A DNA stretch of 64,000 nt, taken from contig CM030931.1 in NCBI GenBank assembly GCA_018136815.1, positions 3,662,821 through 3,726,820 of the forward strand, given 5' to 3'. How positions within the stretch are numbered: the stretch's first letter is position 1; every line of letters begins with the position of its first letter. The notes beneath the pieces are model-generated. The model did no database searches. It saw only the letters and a list, made by a program, of their open reading frames with translations, and was not told the DNA's origin. Below are positions 22,816-32,618 of the stretch, piece after piece. The position numbers and the translations under genes were made by a program. This DNA comes from Isochrysis galbana. Taxonomy: Eukaryota > Haptophyta > Isochrysidales > Isochrysidaceae.

Positions 22816-24220
22816 TCAGTCGACTGGAAAGGCATCGGGATGATCCGCATCGTCATTCTGCTCGATGCGTGCCAGGCGGATCGACCGAGCGGCAGTTTTG
22901 TCGTCCTTGAGCTCCTTCAAATTCACAGTGCCCGTCACGCACACAGGGCATTTGATAGCCCCTCGTTTACCCTTGCAATACTGCGCGATCCCGGCATACG
23001 AAAACATGCAACGTGGAGTGTGACCTTGATTGGTGGGGACGACTGGACGGTTATCTCCGGTCTCAGTGAGCGATGCCATGGTAATTGGGCACTTGTACTC
23101 GCGACTTTGTTGCATACAGACCACGTCTTCATCTTCCCCGTTCTTGGCCTGTGCCTTCATCGCGTCGATGTAACTCTTCAACTCCTCTGCCCGCTTGTGA
23201 GATGTATACCACGTGTCGCCATTGGCCTGCGGCGCCGGTTGCCAATGGGTCAAGCCGAAATGGACGCAGTCAAGTGCACACGTGAGGGCGGACGGTGGCG
23301 GATCCGCCTCACCTCGAGCGCGTGGATCTTCTTGCTGACGTGGGCCTCGAACCGTCCTTGCAACTGCAGTGGATCGCACTCGGGCACAGCCACGTTTGCG
23401 AATTCCCTCACCCTGTGGACCTCCTTAAGACGATGCTCCGCCTTGACCAGCTCCCTGAGCGACTCTTCGCATTTAGAGAGCATCTCCAACGCGGTTTCCT
23501 TGCCGAGCTCTGGCTCGTTTTTCACGATTTCCTCCGCATGTGACAAGATCCTGCAAATGGCAGGAAGGGAGTCGGGCAATCGGTTTAGGAATCGTAGATG
23601 GATGCCAGTGAAGACGATGAATCCATGCATTATCTTGGTAGATGAGGGAGGTGAGGAAGTTTGAGGTATGGAGCGAGCGGGAGGAATGAATGGAAGGATG
23701 GAGGCAAGAAGGGACGAATGTAGGTGGTGAGAACGTTGGCGAGAGGAGTAGAAGTAAAGGAATGGAGGGAGCCAGTTGGAGATAGGAAGAGAAAACAAGA
23801 GTGGTGGGGGGAAAGGAGCAACCGGCAATGGATAGAAGTGCTGCCTCTGCCCACTTCCCTCTCCCCCTTCTGCCCTTCCGCCCCACCTGCTCTGCCTCTT
23901 GACAAATCCCACCTTCCCGTCCTGTCTCACTCGCCCGGAGGGGAGGGGGGGAGGAGGAGGAGACGGGGGAAGAAGGGGAGGGTGAGGGTGAGGTTGAAGG
24001 GGGAGGGAGGGAGGGAGGGAGGGAGGGAGGGAGGGAGGGAGGGAGGGAGGGAGGGAGGGAGGGAGGGAGGGAGGGAGGGAGGGAGGGAGGGAGGGAGGGA
24101 GGGAGGGAGTTGCGCGCACTTCTCCATGAAGGTGTCGAGGTTGGGCAGTGCACGCATCGTCTCGCTCTCCGACTTGGTGAGCGCTGCTTGCACGTTGGGG
24201 TGCGAAACAGCGATAGTCAT
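22816..24220 (-). CDS. NSE2: SP-RING SUMO E3 ligase of the SMC5/6 complex, three exons
   Basis: NSE2/MMS21 docks on SMC5 by an N-terminal coiled coil and SUMOylates repair proteins (family knowledge). Exons: 24220-24120, 23550-23313, 23226-22816, all joined in frame (GAG AA/G ATC; CTC GAG/GCC), giving 249 residues, a usual NSE2 size. The N-terminus (MTIAVSHPNVQAALTKSESE, then ILSHAEEIVKNEPELGKETA) is helical and charged. The SP-RING begins at YKCPIT (Cys159) and includes CMFSYAGIAQY and IKCPVC. In most SP-RINGs the first of these has C-x-H; here it reads CMF, so the His ligand is not in its usual place, although a His lies in QGHTPRC just before. The first intron (23551-24119) carries a (GGGA)n block at its donor. 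Confidence 0.85.
23999..24110. repeat. (GGGA)n microsatellite in NSE2 intron 1
   Basis: About 28 GGGA units; on the transcribed strand they are CCCT units beginning within 10 nt of the 5' splice site. Purity is high. Possible effect on splicing is inference. Confidence 0.95.
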
Positions 24221-24248
24221 CCCTCCCTTCCTCCCACCCACCCACCCA

Positions 24249-24439
<191 letters not shown>

Positions 24440-24977
24440 CCTCGCTCGCTCGCTCCCCTCCGTCCTCGCCCCTCCTGGATAGATACCAGAAGAAACATAT
24501 TCTCTAGAGTAGTATAAATGTGGCCGGCCCACTCTCCCCGCATCATTCGACTCTTTTACTTACAGGAGTTTTGTACTCGTCACATTTCCTTCATAAAGAG
24601 ACCCCCCCCCCCCCTTCTTTCCCCACACTCTCTTTTCCCGCTCTCTGCTGCTGGCGACACACAGTAAGAAGACCAAAATACTCCGACCGACTCTCAGTTT
24701 TCCCGCCCTCCTGCTACGACAGTGGGCTCTTGTTTACTGGTAGTGCACACAAGCTGAACGGCAACAGACACAGCGAGAGGGTGAGAGCCTAGATGGTAGA
24801 TGGGAAATAGAGGTCTTTTGCGGGGTTTTAGGAAGGTTGAAAGAACGGGCTTGAAATAGTTCTGCGGAGGGCTCTTGCAATTGCTCCACAAAATGTAAAA
24901 TCGCTTCTTGGTCCCAACAAGCTTGTTCAACAAGTGGTTGAAAGAGAGCGCGCGCACTGTTGGGCCCCTCCCGCGAG

Positions 24978-25540
24978 ATGCCCACGCGCCCCTTCACAGT
25001 GCAAGAGGTGGAGGATGCTCGCCTCGCCCTAGCCCTGCAGGTGTGCATTGCGAGGTGGAGATGGCGCAGGCAGAGGGGATTGGACGGCTCGGGACTGCGC
25101 GCCACGGCGCGACCGCGTGCGATCGGCGATCGAGGCAGCGCTCCTCGTCTTTGCCGCAGAGCCGTTGGTGCGCGTCACGCGCTCACGCATTGGGCCAGAG
25201 CGGCTGTCGCTCGCTCGGCTGGCGCGAGAGTCAGCGGCCGCGGGTGGCAGCGACGAGGTACTGATGCGCGACATTTACGCGCGCTTCGGCTTCGGTATCC
25301 GGCTAGCGGATCTGCCGCGATTCATCGAAGCACTGCAGCTCCCGCCTGGCTTTCGGCTTCGCGGAGGGCATGTCTTCAGCGGAGAAGAGGCCGCTCTCAT
25401 AACCCTGCGGCGCTTCAGGACCGCAGGTGTGTGCATCACGTCACCTGTTTACGCACTCTCTCTCCCTCTCCTCATCCCAACCTCGCCGTACACTTCTGTG
25501 CAGGGAGTGCAACTTGTCGATTGGCAAGTCCGTAAGTTTT
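24978..25540 (+). pseudogene. PIF/Harbinger-type transposase N-terminal remnant
   Basis: From the ATG at 24978 a short exon reads MPTRPFTVQEVEDARLALAL and meets a CAG/gtgtgc donor. A second exon includes RIGPERLSLARLARESAAAG, RDIYARFGFGIRLADLPRFI and VFSGEEAALITLRRFRTAG. This pattern (residues before ..FR.....L......LP, then G..FS.EEA.LI.LRR) is the N-terminal helical region of DDE_Tnp_4/Harbinger transposases. A GT-AG intron 25427-25502 follows, then about 30 bp of exon and another donor at 25532. The DDE catalytic core is absent, replaced by LTR-element-like DNA. Family call is by motif only. Confidence 0.5.
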
Positions 25541-25589
25541 GTCAATTTTTTTTCGAAATTTGGGTAGTCGAGTAAAATCAAAAATTTTG

Positions 25590-26680
25590 ACCAAAATTTA
25601 GGTACGTCTCGATTTAAGTCGGGGGGTGTTGTATTCCTGCCCAACTGAAGGCTGTAGGCATGAATATTCGTGTAAGGTACGCGCTCACAATTACAATTGA
25701 ACAGTTCCCCGTGTTGCCACTGACGCACAAGACACACAGATTCGGATTCCCCATGGTCTCAAGTCCAGGTTTGCAGGTTTTGGTCTCGAAATTTGCGATT
25801 CGAATTTTGTTTTTGCTGTTACTATAATTGTTGGCTCGTTTAAGGTAATAAACCGGCATGACTTCGACTTCTCGTTCTGCAGTCGCTCTGCGAGACTCTC
25901 TCTCTCTCTCTCTCTCCGTCCGCCTCTCCTCGGCCGACGGCAAGAAGATTCGTCCAAAACATTCTCCGGTCCCAAGATATCTCGTGGGGGGTCTCTCCGC
26001 GCTCCGCGAGGGAAAGGACGCGATCTCGCTCCGAGATCGGCCTCGCGCCCTCCCACGCTGCCCCGCCGTGCCCTCGGTCCCTCGCCCCCCCCCCCGCGGC
26101 AGGTTCTTTCTCTCGGCGTGCCATCCGTCGCCTCCGGCCGTTATATTATCCCCCCCCCCCCGCGCGAGGTTCTTCTCCTCCGCGCACGGTTCGTTTCCTC
26201 CGGCCGTCGTTCGTTCCCGCCCCCCCGCGCACTGTTCCCCCCCCCTCGCTTCGATTCCTCTCACGATTCCTTCGATGATTGCCTCCATCTCGTCCGTTCT
26301 TCTTCGCGATTCTCGCGGAGGGGGCACCGACGTTTAACGTTAGTTTCGCCGCGTTTTCGGTGAAAGAAAGGAAGAACGAATGGCACACGCCCCGCGTCTC
26401 GCGTCTTGTTTCGTCGCCCCTTGCTCGTCGCTTGTCTAGAAGGTCTCTCTGCACATCGCCTTCTTCCCCCCGCGCGAGTTTGGACCTCTCCTCGACCCTC
26501 CGCGTTGGATTCAGCGGACGAGTTTCACTTTAACGATAGTTCGAACCCTTCGTTTGCGTAGTTTTGCGCTCTCTTTCCGTATTTCTTCGCGCATGACGAG
26601 CGATCGCGACCTCAGCCTTCGCCGCGCGGGGAGGGTTTGTTTATCGTATGATTCCGGAGTGTTTACGTTAGCCTTCTGAG
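25590..26680 (+). mobile_element. Probable LTR-element 3' remnant
   Basis: TTAAGTCGGGGGG at 25614-25626 followed by TGTTGTATTCC closely resembles the TTAAGTCGGGGGG/TGTCGCATTCG junction at 27724-27746, where a polypurine tract meets a right LTR. By analogy an LTR of a related family would start at 25627. Its right end was not found; the sequence up to about 26680 is GC-rich with CT and C runs and no coding domain. A fossil, broken, age unknown. Confidence 0.4.
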
Positions 26681-26913
26681 CCCAAGGACTTTGGGTTTTG
26701 GGTTTTTCGGGAGTGGTTTTTTAGCAACTTCGTCGAGTCCCACCGTGTTCCCGTGTTCCCAAGCGAGTCCCCCCGAGTTCCCGAGTCTATACCCCGAGTC
26801 AACGAGTCAATACCAGCCAAGCACGCGCCTGAGCCACCCCCAGTCGCCTGCCACCACCTCCCACAAGCCTCCTTCCACACTTCCGCGCCCTCCGTGCTCC
26901 GTGCGTGCGTCGT

Positions 26914-28492
26914 GCGTCTGTCGCATTCGCGATGTCTCAGAGGCAAAAAGAAATAACAGTAAAAGAAAAACAGTAAACAGTAAAAAGAACAGAGGAAGAA
27001 AGAAGAAGAAAAGTGAAAAAGAAGAGAAAAAAACCCAGAGTATATAGGGCGGTTCTCAGCCCTTCCCATCGGCCCTATGGCTACGTAAACTCTCGCGTGG
27101 CATAGTGGTTCAACCCGCCGCCTCCACCAACCTTTTGCTCTGGGTCGCGAGTTCGAGTCCGGACGGAGCGCTCTGCAGTTCGAGCCCCGCTCCTTCTTCC
27201 TCTCCGCTCTTCTTCTACCGTTAAATTCCACGCTCTTCTTCTACCGTAAAAAATTCCGCACTCCGTCTACCGTTAGAAATCCTGCCTCTTCCTACTGTTA
27301 AAATATCCTGCCTTCCTACCGTTAAAATCCTGCACTCCGTCTACCGTTAAAATCCTGCCTCCGTCGCCTTGCCAAGACATTTCCTCTGCCTTCCTGCCGG
27401 CTTCCTTGCCCTTGCCAGTTCCTTCCGCCCCGGTTTCCCGCTTGTCTCGAAAAACGGTTTCACCGCATTACGACCAAGCTTAGTGGGGAAACTCCTCGTC
27501 CAGTTCCGTTACCCGAAAATCTCGTTCATCTCGTCGGGCCATCAAGGCCATCTCGTTCATCTCGTCGGGCCATCAAGGCCATCTCGTTCATCTCGTCGTC
27601 GGGCCATCAGGCCATCTCGTTACATCTCGTTCACCTCGTTACAATCCAAGCTGAGGCGTTGATTTCCACAATTTAGAGACATAAGGATTCCGCTTGCAGA
27701 AGGCTCGCGAGGACGCTCGTGATTAAGTCGGGGGGTGTCGCATTCGCGATGTCTCAGAGGCAAAAAGAAATAACAGTAAAAGAAAAACAGTAAACAGTAA
27801 AAAGAACAGAGGAAGAAAGAAGAAGAAAAGTGAAAAAGAAGAGAAAAAAACCCAGAGTATATAGGGCGGTTCTCAGCCCTTCCCATCGGCCCTATGGCTA
27901 CGTAAACTCTCGCGTGGCATAGTGGTTCAACCCACCGCCTCCACCAACCTTTTGCTCTGGGTCGCGAGTTCGAGTCCGGACGGAGCGCTCTGCAGTTCGA
28001 GCCCCGCTCCTTCTTCCTCTCCGCTCTTCTTCTACCGTTAAATTCCACGCTCTTCTTCTACCGTAAAAAATTCCGCACTCCGTCTACCGTTAGAAATCCT
28101 GCCTCTTCCTACTGTTAAAATATCCTGCCTTCCTACCGTTAAAATCCTGCACTCCGTCTACCGTTAAAATCCTGCCTCCGTCGCCTTGCCAAGACATTTC
28201 CTCTGCCTTCCTGCCGGCTTCCTTGCCCTTGCCAGTTCCTTCCGCCCCGGTTTCCCGCTTGTCTCGAAAAACGGTTTCACCGCATTACGACCAAGCTTAG
28301 TGGGGAAACTCCTCGTCCAGTTCCGTTACCCGAAAATCTCGTTCATCTCGTCGGGCCATCAAGGCCATCTCGTTCATCTCGTCGGGCCATCAAGGCCATC
28401 TCGTTCATCTCGTCGTCGGGCCATCAGGCCATCTCGTTACATCTCGTTCACCTCGTTACAATCCAAGCTGAGGCGTTGATTTCCACAGCGTC
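26914..28492 (+). mobile_element. Compact LTR element (TRIM-like), two 752-bp LTRs around 65 bp
   Basis: LTRs at 26919-27670 and 27736-28487 are equal in length and differ at about one site by eye, so the insertion is young. Each begins TGTCGC and ends CCACA. The target duplication GCGTC stands at 26914-26918 and 28488-28492. The internal part, 27671-27735, is only 65 bp and ends with a polypurine tract AAGTCGGGGGG. There is no gag or pol, so it must depend on proteins made elsewhere. Inside the LTR, 27098-27160 and 27915-27977 carry an A-box-like TGGCATAGTGGTTCAA and a B-box-like GAGTTCGAGTCC. A primer-binding site was not recognised. The element looks whole for its class. Confidence 0.8.
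27085..27170 (+). promoter_or_regulatory. tRNA-like pol III promoter block inside the left LTR (repeated at 27902-27987)
   Basis: TGGCATAGTGG fits the A-box consensus and GTTCGAGTCC the B-box, about 50 bp apart, as in tRNA genes and tRNA-derived SINEs. A related block lies in the minus-strand LTR copy near 5550-5625. Cloverleaf folding was not established: the T-arm stem does not pair cleanly by eye. Whether pol III really uses it is inference. Confidence 0.55.
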
Positions 28493-28640
28493 GTGCGTCG
28501 ATCACCATGCCCGTAGTCACCCCCGAGGAAAGCTCCATGAGCTCCCCACAAGAACCGCGTTCCGCGCTAGCTGCCGGCGCGCCCTCGCAGGCAATCTCCA
28601 AGAGTGAGATAAGCCTTGCTCTGACAGCACGGCGCGATGG

Positions 28641-29275
28641 GCGGCGAGGCGTGGCGAGGCCTTCTCACTCTGGTAGGCCGATGAGAGGGGGAGGGGAAGA
28701 GGGGGGGAACCCCCCCGGGGGGCGGGAGAGAGAGAGAGATCAGAAGACCAGACCAGCTGTTTACGTTAATGTTCTCGTCATATACGGTAATAATCAACCG
28801 GTCCCAGGGGGGTGCCCCAGGGGTTCCGCCCGTCCTCCGCGCCCAGAGTTCCCCCGCGGAAAGAGTGAACGCACGGCGTGCACCTTCCTGGAAGTTGCTA
28901 TGCGCACGCACGGCGCCCCCGCGGGGGGGGCGCAGGTGCACATCGCGCCGTGCCCACGCACGGCGTGCATTGTGATTGCAAGTCATCACAGGTGCTGCGT
29001 AACGAAACATCTCGTATACGGCCAGTTTACGTAGTTGTGGGCCTCAGTGGGTACACAGAGGGAACGAGTTGACATGCGCACGCACGGCGTATCCGCGGGT
29101 GGACCGATGCACATCGCGCCGTGCCCATGCACGGCGTGCACCCAGGTGCTCTTTTTGACGGCGTCTCTATGATAATTTTAAACCGTTCTAATTTTAAACG
29201 GCTACAATACAACTGTGGACATTGATTGCTCAATTCGACTGATGTCCCACAATTGACGGAACGACACCTGAAGGC
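28641..29275 (+). repeat. Family X-like 3' region with GCACGGCG hairpins and tail
   Basis: Hairpins of the type CGCCGTGC-CCAY-GCACGGCG occur at about 28945 and 29115, with further single GCACGGCG copies near 28870, 28908 and 29080. The stretch ends with the tail GTGGACATTGATTGCTCAAT (29214) to ACGACACCTG (29270). G and C runs at 28690-28730. No coding domain. Confidence 0.6.
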
Positions 29276-29340
29276 GGAAAAACAAAGAGAGAGGGCCTCT
29301 CTTTGGGAAACCTAAAGGGCGGCTCTCCCCCTAACCACAA

Positions 29341-29650
29341 CACCCCCCGAGTTCCCGAGTCTATACCCCGAGGCAACGAGCAACGAGTCAATACAAGTCA
29401 AGCACGCAGCACGCGCCTGAGCCACCCCCAGTCGCCTGCCACCACCACCACCCCCCACAAGCCTCCTTCCGCACTTCCGCGCCCTCCGTGCGTCGTGCGT
29501 CGTGCGTCGATCACCATGCCCGTAGTTAGTCACTCCCGAGGAAAGCTCCATGAGCTCCCCGCAAGAACCGCGTTCCGCAGTTCCGCACTAGCTGCCGGCG
29601 CGCCCTCGCAGGCAATCTCCAAGAGTGAGAGCGGCCCTGCTCTGACACAC
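29341..29650 (+). repeat. Family Y repeat, uninterrupted copy
   Basis: Same sequence as 26755-26918 joined to 28488-28640, without the LTR element. At the point of insertion it reads GTGCGTCGTGCGTCGTGCGT, showing the empty site. Confidence 0.8.
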
Positions 29651-30515
29651 CCCCATAGTGAGTGACCGGGCCACAGCCATGCCCGCTCCGTCCTCGCGCT
29701 CGCCCTCGCCCAAGCCCGTCCTCCCACCTTCCTTCCGCCTTCCTACGTCCTCTGCTGAGGAGGTGGTCAAGTCTCAAGCCCGCCATTTCAAATCCATTTC
29801 AAATCACTCTCCGCCGCTCCCGCCGCGCCTCGCCCGCCCCCCGGCGATCGCGTCTCCTCGCATATCGAGCCAGTGGTCATGCTCAATCCGTCGGACTCGC
29901 CAAGCCGCACCCGGCCGGCTGTGCGCGGGGCGCCTTCATCTCCCTCGGGGAGACGAGCGGAGAAGCGTTTTGTTTTTGGTGCGTTGAGCCCCTGGCGCTC
30001 TGTACTTGGCGGCGATCCCTTGGAGACGTGGACCTCGGCCATTAGGAGGAGGTGTTGAATCTCCCCGGCGCGGCCGGCTGAGGTCGTGCGGGGGGGGTGA
30101 GGGAGGTGGGGGGGGAGGTTGCGAGGCGTTTCTCCGCCCGACCGCCGAGGCGGAAAGAGGGGGAGCCGCCTCGCCGAGATTGCATCCACGGATTCCGCCG
30201 TCCGGAGCCGCGGGCATCTCACCTCTCTCTCCGCAAACTTGCTTGCGCGCTACAATCAACAGCAGGCTGCTTCCCCCGCGGGGGATCGTAGGGTGGTTTA
30301 AGAAGCACGCAGGACAGTTGTGCGAAGTCTTCGGTGGGGCGCGGCGCGAGCCGCCGTCGAGATTCCTATCAACTCACCGGAGATCACGCGGACTTTCCCT
30401 CCCCCCCGCCCCCTCCCTCTCTCTCTCTCTCCATGTTTCCCATGTTTCTGCTGCCCCCTCCCCCCCCTACCCGCGGGCGGGGCGGGCGACGAGCGTGGCG
30501 CACGGCGGCTCGGTC

Positions 30516-30583
<68 letters not shown>

Positions 30584-30914
30584 AACTATACTCACTCCTG
30601 CTCTTCCGCCTCCTCGCGAAGCCGAGGAAGACTCTCGGCATCCCCCCGCGGAGAAGAGGGGGGGGGATTCTCTCTCTCTTTCCTTCTCTCTCTTACTCTT
30701 CTTCCCCTCTCCCCGCCCCGCCCCGCCCCGCCCCCCACGCTCCCTCCCTTCCCCGTCTCCCACCCCACCCCACAAGGCCTTCCTCCTCCGTCCCACACTT
30801 CCCCAGCCCCTCTCTACGCAACTCTCTCGGCACAGAAACACTCTACCCCTTCCTTCTCTCCGCTCGACGCCTCTCTCGCGACTCGAGCCCCAACTTCCCC
30901 CCCACCAAACGCCC
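29651..30914. other. Family X start and GC/CT-rich region upstream of the receptor gene
   Basis: GTGAGTGACCGGGC at 29657, then ATGCCCGCTCCGTCC at 29679 opening like the family X ORF at 10404. After about 29790 the sequence is GC-rich without known features; a G run at 30091-30116; CT-rich 30395-30440; a pure (GA)n of about 29 units at 30520-30578; C-rich blocks to 30910. The long open frame entering 30915 from 30006 is low-complexity and I do not count it as coding. Confidence 0.5.
30520..30578. repeat. (GA)n microsatellite
   Basis: About 29 uninterrupted GA dinucleotides upstream of the receptor-like gene. Confidence 0.95.
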
Positions 30915-32126
30915 ATGAGGCCAAACGAGGCCAAGCTCAGCCCCCGCAGTGGCTACGACGACGTGGCGCACGAAGGCTTCGTAGTTGTCATCTGGTGGAC
31001 TTGGGGATTCCTTGCGATCTTTGGCGTGATGACGGCGAGCGTGCTCATCGGCGCCTTGCTCTCCTCCAAGAAGGTGCGAGCGTATGCCGTCAACCTCTAC
31101 ATTGTGGCCCTTTTTCTTCCCGACCTCTTCATGAGCATTTCTTTTGCGCTCGCCAGCTTCGTCAATATTTCGCATGGAAGCATCGCAAGCGAGGGACTGT
31201 GCAGCTATCAGGCCTTCTACCTCATCTTCTGCTGGTCGGCCAGCCTCAACGTCAACGGGATCGTGGCATACGAGATGCTTATGCTGATGAGGGCTACACA
31301 ACGGCTCCAAACGTATGAACAGCCATCCCAGCGTCACGTCGTGATTCGATGCGCGGTTGCATACCTGTGGGCAGCATTGCTCGGCTCGATAGCGCTATGG
31401 GGAGATTGGCTGCCAATTCACCCAGCCCCCACAATCAATATGGTCTGCCTTCCTGCACCCATGCCGACCACGCAAGGCCTCCTTATCTTTTGGCTACTTT
31501 ACGTGCCACTCGTCATGGTGCTGCCAATCGTCGGGACAGCAGTGCTTTGCTTGAGAACTTGGCTGTCTGTGAGAACTGGGAGGTGCGCTGCTCGATTTGG
31601 CGCGACGAGTGAGGGGATCGCATGCTGTCAAAGGAGGAAGCAGGCGAGAGCCATTTGGTTGTACTTTTCACGCATTTATCTCTCTCTCATACTCTGGCTC
31701 CCGAGCATGCTGTCGACGAAGACAAAGTCGCATTCGCTCGTCGCCATCGGCATCTCCTTGACGTTCCTTCAGAACTTCGTCGCCGCTATTCTCTCGCAGA
31801 CTAAGCCGGACGTACGCGAAGCCACGCTCGATTTCCTGCACCTAAAGAGATTATTGAGGAAATCGCAGACGACAGTCGTTCCTTGCACCGTCGGAACGTC
31901 GGTGATATCGGAGGGAACCCTTTCACGAGCCGTTAGCCAGAACGACATTCAAACTAGTAACAGCAGCATCAGATGTGGGCCCGCCGGCAGTATTGAGGAG
32001 GGCGACAGGCATCAACACAATACATACCCCGCGTACCACGATCATGCCGTCGCCTCTCAGCGTGTTTCGACTTTCAAACCGGACTCGGATGACGAGTCGA
32101 CCACCTCGTCGCAAGGCGACGCGTAG
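30915..32126 (+). CDS. Seven-transmembrane receptor-like protein (GPCR fold)
   Basis: 403 residues from the ATG at 30915, the first Met ahead of the membrane segments. Seven hydrophobic helices are visible in order: FVVVIWWTWGFLAIFGVM, VNLYIVALFLPDLFMSISFA, YQAFYLIFCWSASLNVNGIV, VIRCAVAYLWAALLGSIALW, GLLIFWLLYVPLVMVLPIVG, IYLSLILWLPSML and LVAIGISLTFLQNFVAAILS. The third helix is followed by a charged loop and the seventh by a Lys/Arg-rich stretch (LHLKRLLRKS); the tail of about 100 residues is Ser/Thr-rich, as receptor tails often are. A Cys before helix 3 could form the usual disulfide with one in loop 2 (VCLPAP). Subfamily (cAMP-receptor-like or other) and ligand are unknown. Confidence 0.72.
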   Translation: MRPNEAKLSPRSGYDDVAHEGFVVVIWWTWGFLAIFGVMTASVLIGALLSSKKVRAYAVNLYIVALFLPDLFMSISFALASFVNISHGSIASEGLCSYQAFYLIFCWSASLNVNGIVAYEMLMLMRATQRLQTYEQPSQRHVVIRCAVAYLWAALLGSIALWGDWLPIHPAPTINMVCLPAPMPTTQGLLIFWLLYVPLVMVLPIVGTAVLCLRTWLSVRTGRCAARFGATSEGIACCQRRKQARAIWLYFSRIYLSLILWLPSMLSTKTKSHSLVAIGISLTFLQNFVAAILSQTKPDVREATLDFLHLKRLLRKSQTTVVPCTVGTSVISEGTLSRAVSQNDIQTSNSSIRCGPAGSIEEGDRHQHNTYPAYHDHAVASQRVSTFKPDSDDESTTSSQGDA

Positions 32127-32618
32127 TATTTCCTGCATGTTACTAGGTCTAGCCCCCCAGCTAGACTCACAGCAGGCATCGATCGCATGTGGTATCGTGC
32201 TTGTAGCGGTCGTGAGATCCTCACAAGGTAGTGAGACGGTCAGATGTTGCTTCATTTTCATTTCGCATTTTGAGTTCGCGGCTGTTTGCAAGTTCCAATG
32301 CTGTGGGGCGAGGAGTTGATGTTATGTGTATGTGTGGTGTGACAGCTCTGACTGACTGAGTGTGCCAACAGTATTCGTTTGTGCGTGTGTACGCATAGCT
32401 CACGGCACAGCAACGCAGTGGCGAGTGGCACGACGCGGCGAGGGTATGTCGCCTGTTGCGTGTAGCAAGCCAGCAAAGGCAAGTTAGTTACGACGACATC
32501 TCCCCGACCTGTTGCGACAGGATTACAAAATTCTTTTCTGCAGACCGTCGAAACAAGCGCGTGCTTGTTCGTGGGCAAGTCTCTAAAGGCCAAAAGGTAG
32601 TCACTATTGCCATTGATA
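32127..32618. other. Intergenic after the receptor gene
   Basis: Likely 3' UTR and spacer. No gene or repeat recognised apart from GT-rich words near 32325-32395. Confidence 0.4.

Larger units (their letters stand above)
26750..28640 (+). repeat. Family Y repeat, copy split by the LTR element
   Basis: The pieces 26755-26918 and 28488-28640 together match 29341-29650: CCCCCCGAGTTCCCGAGTCT, CGCCTGAGCCACCCCCAGTC, then CGATCACCATGCCCGTAGT and GAGGAAAGCTCCATGAGCTC. The reading begins near an ATG at 28507 (MPVVTPEESSMSSPQEPRSA) but no domain is known. Confidence 0.75.

Noticed and set aside
27085-27170. Functional nuclear tRNA gene
   Set aside because: A and B boxes are present but the T-arm does not pair well and the block is repeated inside LTRs, so it is treated as a promoter-like part of the element.
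30006-30914. N-terminal extension of the receptor-like protein
   Set aside because: The frame is open only through GC-rich and (GA)n low-complexity DNA; membrane segments start after the ATG at 30915.
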